NCBI GenBank assembly: GCA_947500525.1
Contig: CANMSH010000003.1
Coordinates: 310,001 to 374,000 of the forward strand
Origin: an uncultured Flavobacteriaceae bacterium
GTDB taxonomy: Bacteria; Bacteroidota; Bacteroidia; Flavobacteriales; Flavobacteriaceae
Direction of reading: 5' to 3'
Length of the DNA: 64,000 nt
In this document: positions 28,272 through 38,017 of the stretch, one piece after another
How the letters are laid out: each line of letters starts with the position of its first letter
How positions within the stretch are numbered: the first letter of the stretch is position 1
The notes under the pieces: generated by a model
The model's input: only the letters and a program-made list of their open reading frames with translations
Databases searched by the model: none
What the model was told of the DNA's origin: nothing
Program-made: the position numbers and the translations under genes

Positions 28272-30134
28272 ATGAAAAATATAATTTTTATAAGTTTAGC
28301 ATTAGTTGTTAGTATTTCTTATGCTCAAGAATTTTCTGAAAAACAGATTAAAACTGCGGTAAGCGAAGTGACAGTTTTTATTGAAAATGCTCAAGTAACA
28401 CGAAAAACTTCCCAACTGATCCCACAAGGTAAATCAATCTTAAAATTTATTAATTTATCACCGTTCATCGATGCAAAAAGCATTCAAGTTAAAGCTAATG
28501 GATCTGTAACAGTTCTTTCTGTTAATCATCAACAAAATTTTATTAATAAACTCGAAAAACAGCAAGAAGTTACTGAATTAGAAAATAAATTTGAAAGCAT
28601 TGGCAAGAAAATACAATTAGAACAAACCTATCTGGCCATTATTAAAGAAGAATTAGTTTTTTTATCTGAAAACAGAAATATTGGTGGTAAAAGTCAGCAA
28701 GTAAGTGTCCCAAATTTAAAAGATGCTTCCAATTTTTATAGTACAAAGTTGACTTCATTGAAATTAAAGGAAATTGAAAGAACGTCTACGTTGAATAAAC
28801 TAAGAAAGAAGCATCGTGCTATTATGAATCAGTTGAGTTCGATAAGGACTAAAAAAGAGTTTCCTAATGGAGAAGTAATTATAAAAATTGACACAAAAAA
28901 TGCTACCAAAGCAGATTTTGAAATTTCCTATATGGTTCGCAATGCCGGCTGGTTCCCTTCTTATGACATCCGAGCAAAAAATATTAATGAACCCGTAGAA
29001 TTAGTTTATAAAGCAAATGTTAAGCAAGACACAAAAGTCTCATGGAAGAATGTAAAATTAAAACTTTCATCTGCTGAACCAAATGCCTCAGGAGTAATAC
29101 CTGAACTACAACCTTATTTTTTAAACTATAACTCGTTACCTCCGATATATGGTAAAAAAATAAATCAAGTTTCAGGTTTAGTTTCTGACGATTCTGGTAC
29201 TCTTCCAGGGGTAACTGTTTTAGTTGAAGGAACAACAATTGGAACATCGACAGATTTTAATGGTAGATACAACATAAGTATACCGAATAATGCTAAGAAT
29301 CTAGTCTATTCATTTGTGGGTATGAAAACTCAAACATTACCCATTAGAAACTCTATCATGAATGTTACAATGGAAGAAGATGCCGTATTGGATGAAGTAG
29401 TAGTAACGGGTTACGCAAGTGAAGTTGATGACTCTATTGTTTCAAGGAACTCGAAAACTAAGAAAAAAGAAATAAAAATTAGGGGCGCTAGTAGCTTCGC
29501 AATTCCAATAACTCAGATCGAAAATCAAACGTCTGTAGATTTTCAAATTAATATTCCGTATACAATCAATTCAGATAATAAGTCTTACACTGTAGATATT
29601 GATGCCTATAAACTACCCGCGTTTTACCAATATTATAGTGTCCCTAAAGCTGATAAATCAGCGTTTTTAACTGCAAATATTACTGACTGGGAAAAATATA
29701 ATTTGTTAGAAGGCGAAGCTAATATTTTCTTTGAAAATACATTTGTAGGAAAGTCAATATTAGACGTGAGGTATGCTTCGGATACACTACAGATATCTTT
29801 AGGAAGGGATAAAAATGTGAGTGTAACTAGAGAAAAAGTAAGAGATTTTACATCTAAAAAATTTATCGGAAGTAAGAAAGAAGAAGCAAGAGCCTGGACT
29901 ATTAGTGTAAAAAATAACAAACCCCAAAGAATCAATATGGTAGTTTATGATCAAGTACCTGTTTCTACATTTGATGAAATTAAAGTAGAAATAAATCAAA
30001 TGTCGGGCGCGAAAAAAAACTCAATTACGGGGGAATTAAAATGGGAATTTCAACTCAATTCTAAAAAATCAAAAGATATGAAGTTACAGTATTCGGTGAA
30101 ATACCCTAAAAATAAAAATTTAGTCATTGACTGA
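28272..30134 (+). CDS. MuiA-like DUF4139 protein with inserted SusC-type CarboxypepD_reg module
   Basis: This 620-residue protein has a signal peptide (cleavage near YAQ-EF), an N-terminal DUF4140-like domain, a coiled-coil-rich stretch at about 90-190 and a DUF4139 domain over the rest (MVRNAGWFPSYDIRA). Within DUF4139 sits a foreign-looking block: a CarboxypepD_reg-like domain at about 299-370 (TLPGVTVLVEGTTIGTSTDF) followed by LDEVVVTGY at 373-381, the same pattern that precedes the plug in SusC receptors. The protein is likely periplasmic or at the outer membrane. MuiA-type function is poorly defined. It is first in a four-gene operon, 14 bases before the macroglobulin gene. Confidence 0.88.
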   Translation: MKNIIFISLALVVSISYAQEFSEKQIKTAVSEVTVFIENAQVTRKTSQLIPQGKSILKFINLSPFIDAKSIQVKANGSVTVLSVNHQQNFINKLEKQQEVTELENKFESIGKKIQLEQTYLAIIKEELVFLSENRNIGGKSQQVSVPNLKDASNFYSTKLTSLKLKEIERTSTLNKLRKKHRAIMNQLSSIRTKKEFPNGEVIIKIDTKNATKADFEISYMVRNAGWFPSYDIRAKNINEPVELVYKANVKQDTKVSWKNVKLKLSSAEPNASGVIPELQPYFLNYNSLPPIYGKKINQVSGLVSDDSGTLPGVTVLVEGTTIGTSTDFNGRYNISIPNNAKNLVYSFVGMKTQTLPIRNSIMNVTMEEDAVLDEVVVTGYASEVDDSIVSRNSKTKKKEIKIRGASSFAIPITQIENQTSVDFQINIPYTINSDNKSYTVDIDAYKLPAFYQYYSVPKADKSAFLTANITDWEKYNLLEGEANIFFENTFVGKSILDVRYASDTLQISLGRDKNVSVTREKVRDFTSKKFIGSKKEEARAWTISVKNNKPQRINMVVYDQVPVSTFDEIKVEINQMSGAKKNSITGELKWEFQLNSKKSKDMKLQYSVKYPKNKNLVID

Positions 30135-30148
30135 TATAAAATATTTTT

Positions 30149-33100
30149 ATGAAAAAAATTAGTTCAATCTTAGTGGCGGTTCTCATATTCTCAATTTCTG
30201 TAAACTCTCAAAATAGCTCTTACGATGCTTGCGAGGATCAATGGAAAATTGTAGAACAGTTTGAAAAAAAAGGCTTACCAAAATCTGCCTTGGCAGAAGT
30301 GGAAAAAATTTATAAAAAGGCCAAGAGAACAAAGAATCATCCACAAGTAGTAAAAACGTTATTGTATAAGTCTAAGTATGCACTAACATTAGAGGAAAAT
30401 GCACAGCTAAAAATTATCAATGAATTAAAAAAAGAAAGTGGAACAACAGGCTTTCCCACGAAAAATATTTTAGAGAGTGTTATCGCCGATCTCTATTGGC
30501 AATATTTTCAACAAAACAGATGGCGTTTTTACAATAGAACAAATACCTCTCAAAAAGTAGACACAACAGATTTTAGAACATGGGATTTGCAAACCATCTT
30601 TGAAGAAACACATCTACATTTCCAAAAATCACTCGACAATAGCTTAGAGTCTCAACAAGTTGATTTAAAACAGTTTAATGACATTTTAACTACTCAAAGC
30701 GGCTCAAAAAAATTTAGACCAACACTGTACGACTTTTTAGCACATCGAGCTATTGACTTTTATAAGCTGGATGAGAGAAACTTAAAAAGACCATCCTACA
30801 AGTTCGAAATAAAAGAGCCAAATTTGCTCGGTAAAAATGATGTATTTATCGCAATGCAATTGCAGTCTAAAGACAGCTTATCTCAGCAATTACACGCATT
30901 GCATCTTTATAAAAATCTTACGCTCTTTCACTACCGAGATGAAGACCCATCAGCCTTGGTTTATTTAACTTTTGAACGTCTAAATTTTATTAGAACCAAC
31001 GCTATTCTAGACGAAAGTGATAAAAACGAAGTCTATTTACAAACGTTAACGGCTCTCAAGAAAAGCTATGAAAACCACGAAATATCTGCGGAAATAGATC
31101 ATCAAATCGCACTGTTCTATAACCAACAAGCGAATGCGTATGTTCCTCTAGACAGAACTGAACATCGATGGAAACGAAAAAAGGCATTGGAAATCTGTAA
31201 AGCAGCAATCGCCAAATTTCCAACTTCTTCAGGTGCCGATAAATGCAAAAGTTTGCATCAACTCATTTTAAATGAAAGTTTAACCATAACAGCCGAAAAA
31301 TTTGTGCCAATAAATAGGCCTTCACGCTTGCTTGTGTCATATAAAAACACGGATCAACTTTATTTTAAAGCCTTAAAAATTAATGAAAAACAACGAAAAA
31401 AGTTCGCCGAGACCTATAACGACTCCTCCAAAATTGCCTTTGTAAACAAATTAAAAGTTGTTAAAACATGGAATGCGAAACTTAAAAATGAGCAAGATTA
31501 TCAACAGCACAAAATTGAAGTACTTTTACCTGATTTGCCAAGAGATAATTATATGATTTTCGCTTCGACCGATGCCGATTTTACCAATGAACATACCTTT
31601 GCTTACAGTTTTATACAGGTAACCAATTTAGCTTTAATAGAAAACCAAGTTTCTGATAAGTATGTATATCAAGTCGTGAATAGAAACTCGGGTGAACCAG
31701 TTGCAGGAGCTATAATTCATTTAAAAAATTACAATGTTAGTAGGTATAATAAATTCTATGAAAATACACTCACTACTAACGCTCAGGGGCAAGCAGCATT
31801 TAATGTAGACATGCGTCATAGTTATATTGTGGCTACCGTTACTCATAAGAAAGACAAAGCGGTTTTTGGTGATTATTATATAAACAAACTGTACAAACCG
31901 CGCAGAGATAATAGCACCAATGTTCGTGCTTTCTTATTTACCGATCGCAGCATTTATAGACCTGGACAAACGGTTTATTTTAAAGGAATCGCAGTGGCAA
32001 TGAAGGCCAATAAATCAAACGCTATTGAAAATAGAACAATAAAAGTTACACTTAAAGACGTGAACTATCAAGATGTAAAAACTTTAGAATTAAAAACCAA
32101 TGAATTTGGTTCTTTTAGTGGTGAGTTTATCTTGCCCAATTCTGGTTTAACTGGTAACTTTAGTATTTACGCAAGCGGACAACGGATTTTATCTAAGAGG
32201 TTACACGGTAGTATAAATTTTTCTGTAGAAGAATACAAGCGTCCGAAGTTTGAAACCGAGTTTAAGCCCGTCACCGAAACCTATAAACTCAACGACAGTG
32301 TCACCGTAAATGGATTTGCCAAAGCTTTTGCAGGAAGTAATATTACCGACGCCAAAGTATCCTATCGCGTGTTCCGAACAGCACAATACCCGAGATGGTA
32401 TTGGTATTCTAGACCTAGTATTTCGTCTGAAAGCCAAAAAATCACGCATGGTGAAACTACAACTGATGCAAATGGTAATTTTAGCATTGTGTTCAAGGCA
32501 TTACCCGATGCTAAAATCAAACCTATAACTCAACCCACTTTTAACTATAAAGTCATTGCAGATATTACCGATATTAATGGTGAGACACGTACTACGGAAA
32601 CATTGGTGAGAGTTGGTTACCATGTGTTAGATATTTCTATATCTCTAACCAACCGATTGGATACCTCCAAAAAAGATCATACCGTTTCCTTGACTACGAA
32701 TAACTTGAATGGTGAATTTGTTCCTACTCGAGGCATTTTAAAAATATATAAGTTACAAGCACCAGCCTCTGTATTACGAAAAAGACCATGGACAGCACCA
32801 GACTATCAGCAATTTTCTAAAGACGAGTTCACTAAACTGTTTCCTCATGACGCTTATCAGAACGAGGGTGACATCAATAAATGGAAAAAAGGCAAACTTG
32901 TTTTTGAAACCAAGGTTGACACCAAAAAGTCTACCACTGTTAACCTAAAAAGTATTCGAAAATGGAATGCCGGTAATTATATTGCCATTTTAGAATGTAA
33001 AGACAAATTCGGCCAAGAAGTAAAAGACGAACAACGATTTGAAGCCTTTAGCAAAAAGGATAAATCGATAGCCGACAAGCAATTGTTTGTCTTTAAAACT

Positions 33101-36100
33101 GATAAGACCGAATATAAACCAGAAGAGTTCGTTCGCCTCACTTTAGGATCCGCTTCTCAAAACTTAACGGCAACAGTGACTGTTGAAAAAAAGTATAGAG
33201 TTGTACAAACGCATATCATAAAACTATCGAACAATACAAAAACCATAACAATTCCAGTTAAGAAGGGCGACGAAGGTGGTTTCGAAGTGTATTACCAACT
33301 GGTGAACTACAATTCTTTTAAGAATGGTTCTGTAAGAATTAATGTTCCGTATCCCAAGCATGATTTAGATATAGAAACCGTTACCTTTAGAGATAAGTTA
33401 CAACCTGGTCAAAATGAAACATGGAGTTTTAAACTAAAAGGAACAAAAAGTGACCAAGTAGCAGCTGAAATGTTGGCGTCAATGTATGATGCTTCATTAG
33501 ATCAGTTTAGATCACATATTTGGGGGTTCAACCCAATTGGTTACCATTACTACTATTCACATAATCGGAGTAATGCTTCACGTAGTTTTGGTAACGCAAA
33601 TTTCAACATCCAACAACTAGGAAATTCATATCATAATTTTTCACCACAATACTATGATCAATTGAACTGGTTTGGATTTGGATTTGGCCATCGAAATCGC
33701 ATCGTTCAGCGTTTTTCACTAGCAGTTGAAGAAGAGAGTTCTTTAGACGAAGTAGTGGTATCAGGTATGGCAAAAAGCGAGAGCAGAAAATTAAAACGGA
33801 GTGCTGCTCCAGTTACGATGGCTGATGCTTTAGAAGGTAAAGCATCAGGCTTAAGTATATCCAATGCCTACGGAACGACTGGCAGTTCTTCTGAGTTAGA
33901 AACTGAAAATACTGTTGGTAATAATTCTGAAACTGAAGAACAGCTCAAAGGAATATCAGTTCGTACAAATCTACAAGAGACTGCTTTTTTCTATCCACAT
34001 CTTAAAACCGATACTGAGGGTAACGTAAGTTTTAATTTTACGGTACCCGAAAGCTTGACTAAATGGAAATTACAGCTATTGGCGCATACAAAAGATATGG
34101 CCTCTTCTACGAAGCAACTTACTACGGTAACCCAAAAAGAATTAATGGTATTGCCAAATCCGCCTCGTTTTTTACGTGAAGGAGATCAAATTACCTTTGT
34201 TTCAAAAATTGCGAATCTTACTAATAAGAGTCTCAACGGGATTAGTGAGTTGCAATTGTTCGATGCCTTAACAAATACATCCATCGATGTCAAGTTAGAC
34301 AATACAAATAATCGAAAAGACTTTACTATTGATGCCAAAGGCAATGCCAATGTGAGTTGGACACTTAAAATACCAGACGATGTACAGGCTGTTAAATATA
34401 GAATTGTAGCCAAAGCTGCCGATTTTACCGACGGAGAAGAAAATGCCTTACCTGTATTATCAAATAGAATGTTAGTGACCGAAACCTTACCGATGTGGTT
34501 ACGCTCGAATCAAACAAAAACATTCACGTTAGATAAGTTAAAAAACACCACTTCTGATACACGCAAAGACCATAAACTCACTTTAGAAGTTACTTCTAAT
34601 CCGGCTTGGTATGCTGTACAAGCATTGCCTTACTTGATGGAGTATCCTTATGAATGTGCTGAACAAACATTTTCGCGTTACTATGCGAATGCCTTGGCGA
34701 GGCATATTGCCAACTCAAATCCGAGAATTCAAGAGGTATTCAACCAATGGGCTTCAACAGAAGCATTGTTGTCAAATCTTGAAAAAAACCAGGAATTAAA
34801 GTCTTTAATTATTCAAGAAACTCCTTGGTTACGAGATGCACAGTCTGAAACAGAGCAGAAAAAACGTATCGCCCTTTTATTTGATTTGAATAAAATGCAA
34901 AACGAATTGCAATCGGCGTTGCGCAAACTGAGTCAGATGCAAATGAATAATGGTGGTTTCCCGTGGTTTAAAGGTTCCCGCTATCCCAATAGATATATCA
35001 CCCAACATATCGCTTCAGGGTTTGGTCATCTGAATAAACTAGGTGTTGTTTCTAAAGATACCGAAAAGTCGATGCTGAATAGAGTCGTAAAATTCTTAGA
35101 TGCCGAAATCTTAGAAGATTATCGCAAGCTTGAAAGAGAAGCAAAACGTATCCGCGAAAGCGCCAAGACGAAAGCCCTAGGAAGAAAAAAAGAAGCAGCA
35201 TTTTGGAAACGCAATCATACTGGTAATTTTCAAATTCATTATTTGTATATGCGAAGTTTTTATAAGCATATTGCAATTGATGATACAACACTAAAAGCTG
35301 TTGAATTTTACACCCAACAGTCTTACAAATTTTGGTTACAAAAAGGTTTGTATACAAAGGGTATGACTGCATTAATTGCCAAAAGAAATGCTAACAATCT
35401 TGTGGCCAATAAAATCATTGCCTCCTTAAAAGAAAATGCAATTACGAATGAAGAGTTAGGTATGTACTGGAAAAGTAATACCTCGAGTTGGTATTGGTAC
35501 CAAGCGCCCATAGAAACACAGGCCTTATTGATAGAAGCATTTAGCGAAATAGATGGAAATACGAAGGTTATTGATGAATTAAAAATCTGGCTCTTAAAAA
35601 ACAAACAGACCAATCGCTGGAAAACTACCAAAGCTACGACAGAAGCCGTATATGCCTTATTATTACAGGGAACTGATTGGTTAGAAACAACAGATTTCGC
35701 TACGATTAAGATGGGTACTACTGTCATTGATCCTTTACAATTAGAAGATTCGAAAGTAGAAGCTGGAACGGGTTATTTTAAAACCTCTTGGACGGGCTCA
35801 GAAATTACTCCAAAATTGGCAGAGGTGGAACTTTCTAAAAAATCAGAAGGTATCGCATGGGGTGCCTTATACTGGCAATATTTTGAAGATTTAGATAAGA
35901 TTACCTCAGCAGAAACGCCCTTGAAATTACAAAAGAAACTCTTCTTAAAAACAAATACTGATAAAGGAGAAGAACTTTCAGAAATTACAGCATCAAGTAA
36001 TTTAAAACTAGGTGGCCTTGTGCGAGTTCGTATTGAGTTAAAAGTAGATCGTGCCATGGAATTTGTACATATGAAAGACATGCGGGCAGCTGGTTTTGAG

Positions 36101-36340
36101 CCTTTAAATGTATTATCTAGATACAAATGGCAAGATGGTCTCGGTTATTATGAAAGCACTAAAGACGCGGCTACCAACTTCTTTTTTGATTATTTACCAA
36201 AAGGTGTGTACGTATTTGAATATGACTTACGCGTCAATAACAAAGGTGATTTTTCTAATGGCATCACTACAATACAAAGTATGTACGCCCCAGAGTTTTC
36301 GAGTCATAGTGAAGGGGTACGAGTGAAAGTTAGCAACTAG
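30149..36340 (+). CDS. Alpha-2-macroglobulin family protein with SusC-like motif
   Basis: A 2063-residue exported protein with an N-terminal signal peptide and no lipobox. MG domains (SIYRPGQTVYFKGI, about residue 607) lead to the A2M region (ETAFFYPHLKTDTEG) and an alpha-alpha toroid. The thioester motif CAEQ is intact at 1503-1506 within YPYECAEQTFSRY, so it could trap proteases covalently. Residues 1197-1240 carry LDEVVVSG at 1199-1206 and ALEGKASGLSISN, which closely resemble the start of a SusC plug. Bacterial macroglobulins guard the periplasm, usually beside a class 1C penicillin-binding protein, but none is next to this gene. It is second in an operon with DUF4139, EEP and DUF1287 genes. 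Confidence 0.93.
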   Translation: MKKISSILVAVLIFSISVNSQNSSYDACEDQWKIVEQFEKKGLPKSALAEVEKIYKKAKRTKNHPQVVKTLLYKSKYALTLEENAQLKIINELKKESGTTGFPTKNILESVIADLYWQYFQQNRWRFYNRTNTSQKVDTTDFRTWDLQTIFEETHLHFQKSLDNSLESQQVDLKQFNDILTTQSGSKKFRPTLYDFLAHRAIDFYKLDERNLKRPSYKFEIKEPNLLGKNDVFIAMQLQSKDSLSQQLHALHLYKNLTLFHYRDEDPSALVYLTFERLNFIRTNAILDESDKNEVYLQTLTALKKSYENHEISAEIDHQIALFYNQQANAYVPLDRTEHRWKRKKALEICKAAIAKFPTSSGADKCKSLHQLILNESLTITAEKFVPINRPSRLLVSYKNTDQLYFKALKINEKQRKKFAETYNDSSKIAFVNKLKVVKTWNAKLKNEQDYQQHKIEVLLPDLPRDNYMIFASTDADFTNEHTFAYSFIQVTNLALIENQVSDKYVYQVVNRNSGEPVAGAIIHLKNYNVSRYNKFYENTLTTNAQGQAAFNVDMRHSYIVATVTHKKDKAVFGDYYINKLYKPRRDNSTNVRAFLFTDRSIYRPGQTVYFKGIAVAMKANKSNAIENRTIKVTLKDVNYQDVKTLELKTNEFGSFSGEFILPNSGLTGNFSIYASGQRILSKRLHGSINFSVEEYKRPKFETEFKPVTETYKLNDSVTVNGFAKAFAGSNITDAKVSYRVFRTAQYPRWYWYSRPSISSESQKITHGETTTDANGNFSIVFKALPDAKIKPITQPTFNYKVIADITDINGETRTTETLVRVGYHVLDISISLTNRLDTSKKDHTVSLTTNNLNGEFVPTRGILKIYKLQAPASVLRKRPWTAPDYQQFSKDEFTKLFPHDAYQNEGDINKWKKGKLVFETKVDTKKSTTVNLKSIRKWNAGNYIAILECKDKFGQEVKDEQRFEAFSKKDKSIADKQLFVFKTDKTEYKPEEFVRLTLGSASQNLTATVTVEKKYRVVQTHIIKLSNNTKTITIPVKKGDEGGFEVYYQLVNYNSFKNGSVRINVPYPKHDLDIETVTFRDKLQPGQNETWSFKLKGTKSDQVAAEMLASMYDASLDQFRSHIWGFNPIGYHYYYSHNRSNASRSFGNANFNIQQLGNSYHNFSPQYYDQLNWFGFGFGHRNRIVQRFSLAVEEESSLDEVVVSGMAKSESRKLKRSAAPVTMADALEGKASGLSISNAYGTTGSSSELETENTVGNNSETEEQLKGISVRTNLQETAFFYPHLKTDTEGNVSFNFTVPESLTKWKLQLLAHTKDMASSTKQLTTVTQKELMVLPNPPRFLREGDQITFVSKIANLTNKSLNGISELQLFDALTNTSIDVKLDNTNNRKDFTIDAKGNANVSWTLKIPDDVQAVKYRIVAKAADFTDGEENALPVLSNRMLVTETLPMWLRSNQTKTFTLDKLKNTTSDTRKDHKLTLEVTSNPAWYAVQALPYLMEYPYECAEQTFSRYYANALARHIANSNPRIQEVFNQWASTEALLSNLEKNQELKSLIIQETPWLRDAQSETEQKKRIALLFDLNKMQNELQSALRKLSQMQMNNGGFPWFKGSRYPNRYITQHIASGFGHLNKLGVVSKDTEKSMLNRVVKFLDAEILEDYRKLEREAKRIRESAKTKALGRKKEAAFWKRNHTGNFQIHYLYMRSFYKHIAIDDTTLKAVEFYTQQSYKFWLQKGLYTKGMTALIAKRNANNLVANKIIASLKENAITNEELGMYWKSNTSSWYWYQAPIETQALLIEAFSEIDGNTKVIDELKIWLLKNKQTNRWKTTKATTEAVYALLLQGTDWLETTDFATIKMGTTVIDPLQLEDSKVEAGTGYFKTSWTGSEITPKLAEVELSKKSEGIAWGALYWQYFEDLDKITSAETPLKLQKKLFLKTNTDKGEELSEITASSNLKLGGLVRVRIELKVDRAMEFVHMKDMRAAGFEPLNVLSRYKWQDGLGYYESTKDAATNFFFDYLPKGVYVFEYDLRVNNKGDFSNGITTIQSMYAPEFSSHSEGVRVKVSN

Positions 36341-36349
36341 AGTATTGAA

Positions 36350-37288
36350 ATGAAAAAATCTATTATTTTCTTTCTTACCATAGGTTCTATTGTATTGTTA
36401 TTGTGTTCGACAATGCCGAGCATATTTTATAATATTTGGATAATTGATATTTTATCCAGTTTTAAACTACAATTTATAGTATTGGCAATGTTGTTTTTGA
36501 TTACAAATATATGTACTAAAAAGAGCATATTCATTAGCGGAATATTGATTCTAAGTATCATATGGAATGCTACTTTTATGTATGACTTATATTTTCCGAA
36601 TAGATTTGGAGAAATTGTTAAAAGAAAAGGAATTACCATTGCAAGTGTAAACTTATTATCGACCAATCAAGACTATAAAAAAGTAGTCGATTTTATTCAT
36701 AAAAAAAAACCTGATATTTTAGTTTTTTTAGAATATACTTCTACCTGGGATAGTGTCTTATCTAGTATCACAAAAAAATATAATTTTACTAAAAAAGTAA
36801 TTAGAAATGATAATTTTGGTATCGCATATTTTAGTAAAATAGAATCTACAACTTCGGTTTTAAGTTTGAACGAAGTACAAATACCTTCTATTCAGGCAAA
36901 TCTCGAAATTCAAGGAAACGAACTTACCATTGTAGCCACCCATCCCTTACCTCCTCTGGGACAGCAGAAGTTTGAAAGTAGGAATACACAACTGAAATCA
37001 ATTGTTCGAAAAAGAAAAGAATTCTTGAAAAATCTCATAGTTGTTGGAGATTTCAACATATCATCTTACTCTAAACATTTTAGACAATTACTATCTGATT
37101 CAGATTTAAGAGATTCAAGAAATGGTTTCGGTATGCTACCCACATGGCCATCTAATATGAAAATGTTACAAACCACTATAGATCATATTCTAGTAAGTAA
37201 AAACATTCATGTAATGAGAAGGTCAAACGGTACTAATTTAGGGTCTGATCATTTCCCTATTTATATGGAATTTAACGTTAAAAACTAA
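36350..37288 (+). CDS. Membrane-anchored endonuclease/exonuclease/phosphatase family protein
   Basis: A 312-residue protein with about three N-terminal hydrophobic helices (residues 1-80), then an EEP domain. VGDFNIS (metal-binding Asp and Asn) and the C-terminal GSDHFPIYME (catalytic His) are visible. The family cleaves phosphodiesters in nucleic acids or lipids; the catalytic domain probably faces the periplasm. It lies 9 bases from the macroglobulin gene and 4 bases from the next gene, so it is cotranscribed. Confidence 0.87.
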   Translation: MKKSIIFFLTIGSIVLLLCSTMPSIFYNIWIIDILSSFKLQFIVLAMLFLITNICTKKSIFISGILILSIIWNATFMYDLYFPNRFGEIVKRKGITIASVNLLSTNQDYKKVVDFIHKKKPDILVFLEYTSTWDSVLSSITKKYNFTKKVIRNDNFGIAYFSKIESTTSVLSLNEVQIPSIQANLEIQGNELTIVATHPLPPLGQQKFESRNTQLKSIVRKRKEFLKNLIVVGDFNISSYSKHFRQLLSDSDLRDSRNGFGMLPTWPSNMKMLQTTIDHILVSKNIHVMRRSNGTNLGSDHFPIYMEFNVKN

Positions 37289-37292
37289 CAAC

Positions 37293-37871
37293 ATGAGAAC
37301 TATAATTTTTGCTCTACTATTTCTATCGTTTGGATCGAGTTATGCGCAAATCATAACAAATGAAATAACGCTCAATGATGCGGCGCTGAGTTTGACAAAA
37401 CAGCAGGTTACTTACGACCCTAGTTATTTCTCTATCAAATATCCGAATGGAGATGTACCCAGCGATAAAGGTGTTTGCACAGACGTTGTTATTCGTGCCT
37501 ATCGAAAAATAGGCATTGATTTACAAAAAAAAGTACATGAAGACATGAAAGTGAACTTCAGTAAGTACCCAAAAATATGGGGACTCAAAACAACTGATAA
37601 AAATATTGACCATAGACGAGTTCCTAATCTCATGACCTATTTTAAACGAAAAGGGGCCTCAAAAACCATCACTAAAAATGCGAAAGACTATATTCCTGGT
37701 GATATAGTGGCTTGGAATCTAGGTGGGGGCTTAACCCATATAGGTATCGTTGTTCATAAAAAATCAAGAGATGGTAAGCGCAATTTAATTGTGCATAATA
37801 TAGGTGCTGGACAAGTACTCGAAGATTGCCTCTTTAAGTATACAATTATTGGACATTATCGATTTAAGTGA
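37293..37871 (+). CDS. DUF1287 exported protein, papain-like hydrolase candidate
   Basis: This 192-residue protein has a signal peptide ending near SSYAQ. The DUF1287 pattern includes GVCTDVVIRAYRKIG with Cys62, then LTHIGIV with His149 and VHNIG with His168. That Cys-His-His order is like the NlpC/P60 and papain-like peptidases of the cell wall, so a peptidoglycan amidase or peptidase activity is a reasonable guess. It is the last gene of the MuiA-macroglobulin operon, which favours an envelope role. Confidence 0.85.
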   Translation: MRTIIFALLFLSFGSSYAQIITNEITLNDAALSLTKQQVTYDPSYFSIKYPNGDVPSDKGVCTDVVIRAYRKIGIDLQKKVHEDMKVNFSKYPKIWGLKTTDKNIDHRRVPNLMTYFKRKGASKTITKNAKDYIPGDIVAWNLGGGLTHIGIVVHKKSRDGKRNLIVHNIGAGQVLEDCLFKYTIIGHYRFK

Positions 37872-37884
37872 ATATTTTAGCGTC

Positions 37885-37904
37885 ATTCCTGCGAAAGCAG
37901 GAAT
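37885..37904. repeat. Small palindromic repeat, family A
   Basis: ATTCCTGC and GCAGGAAT form a perfect 8-bp stem around a GAAA loop. A degenerate copy is at 26716-26740. The element has no T-run and so is not a good terminator on its own; it may stabilise transcript ends after the DUF1287 gene. Confidence 0.7.
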
Positions 37905-37919
37905 CCAGAAAATAATGAG

Positions 37920-37940
37920 ATCCTGAAACGAGTTCAGGAT
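37920..37940. repeat. Small palindromic repeat, family B (copy 1)
   Basis: ATCCTGAA and TTCAGGAT form an 8-bp stem with a 5-base loop (ACGAG), followed by GAC. A second copy is at 38301-38321. It lies between the DUF1287 and cold-shock genes. Confidence 0.7.
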
Positions 37941-37965
37941 GACAATCTACACAGTTTATTATTTC

Positions 37966-37983
37966 TTGGCACGCTTCTTGACT
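37966..37983 (+). promoter_or_regulatory. Sigma-54-like -24/-12 sequence upstream of the cold-shock gene
   Basis: TTGGCACGCTTCTTGACT matches the -24 element (TTGGCACG) and spacing of sigma-54 promoters, but the -12 element reads TTGA where TTGC is expected. It lies 35 bases before the csp start codon. The deviation at the important -12 C leaves it uncertain. Confidence 0.35.
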
Positions 37984-38017
37984 ACTACAAAGTAATTATT
38001 AATTAAATTACAAATAA

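Noticed and set aside
35323..35727. 134-codon minus-strand frame within the macroglobulin gene
   Set aside because: The macroglobulin frame is continuous and motif-rich here; the opposite frame has no recognisable protein features.
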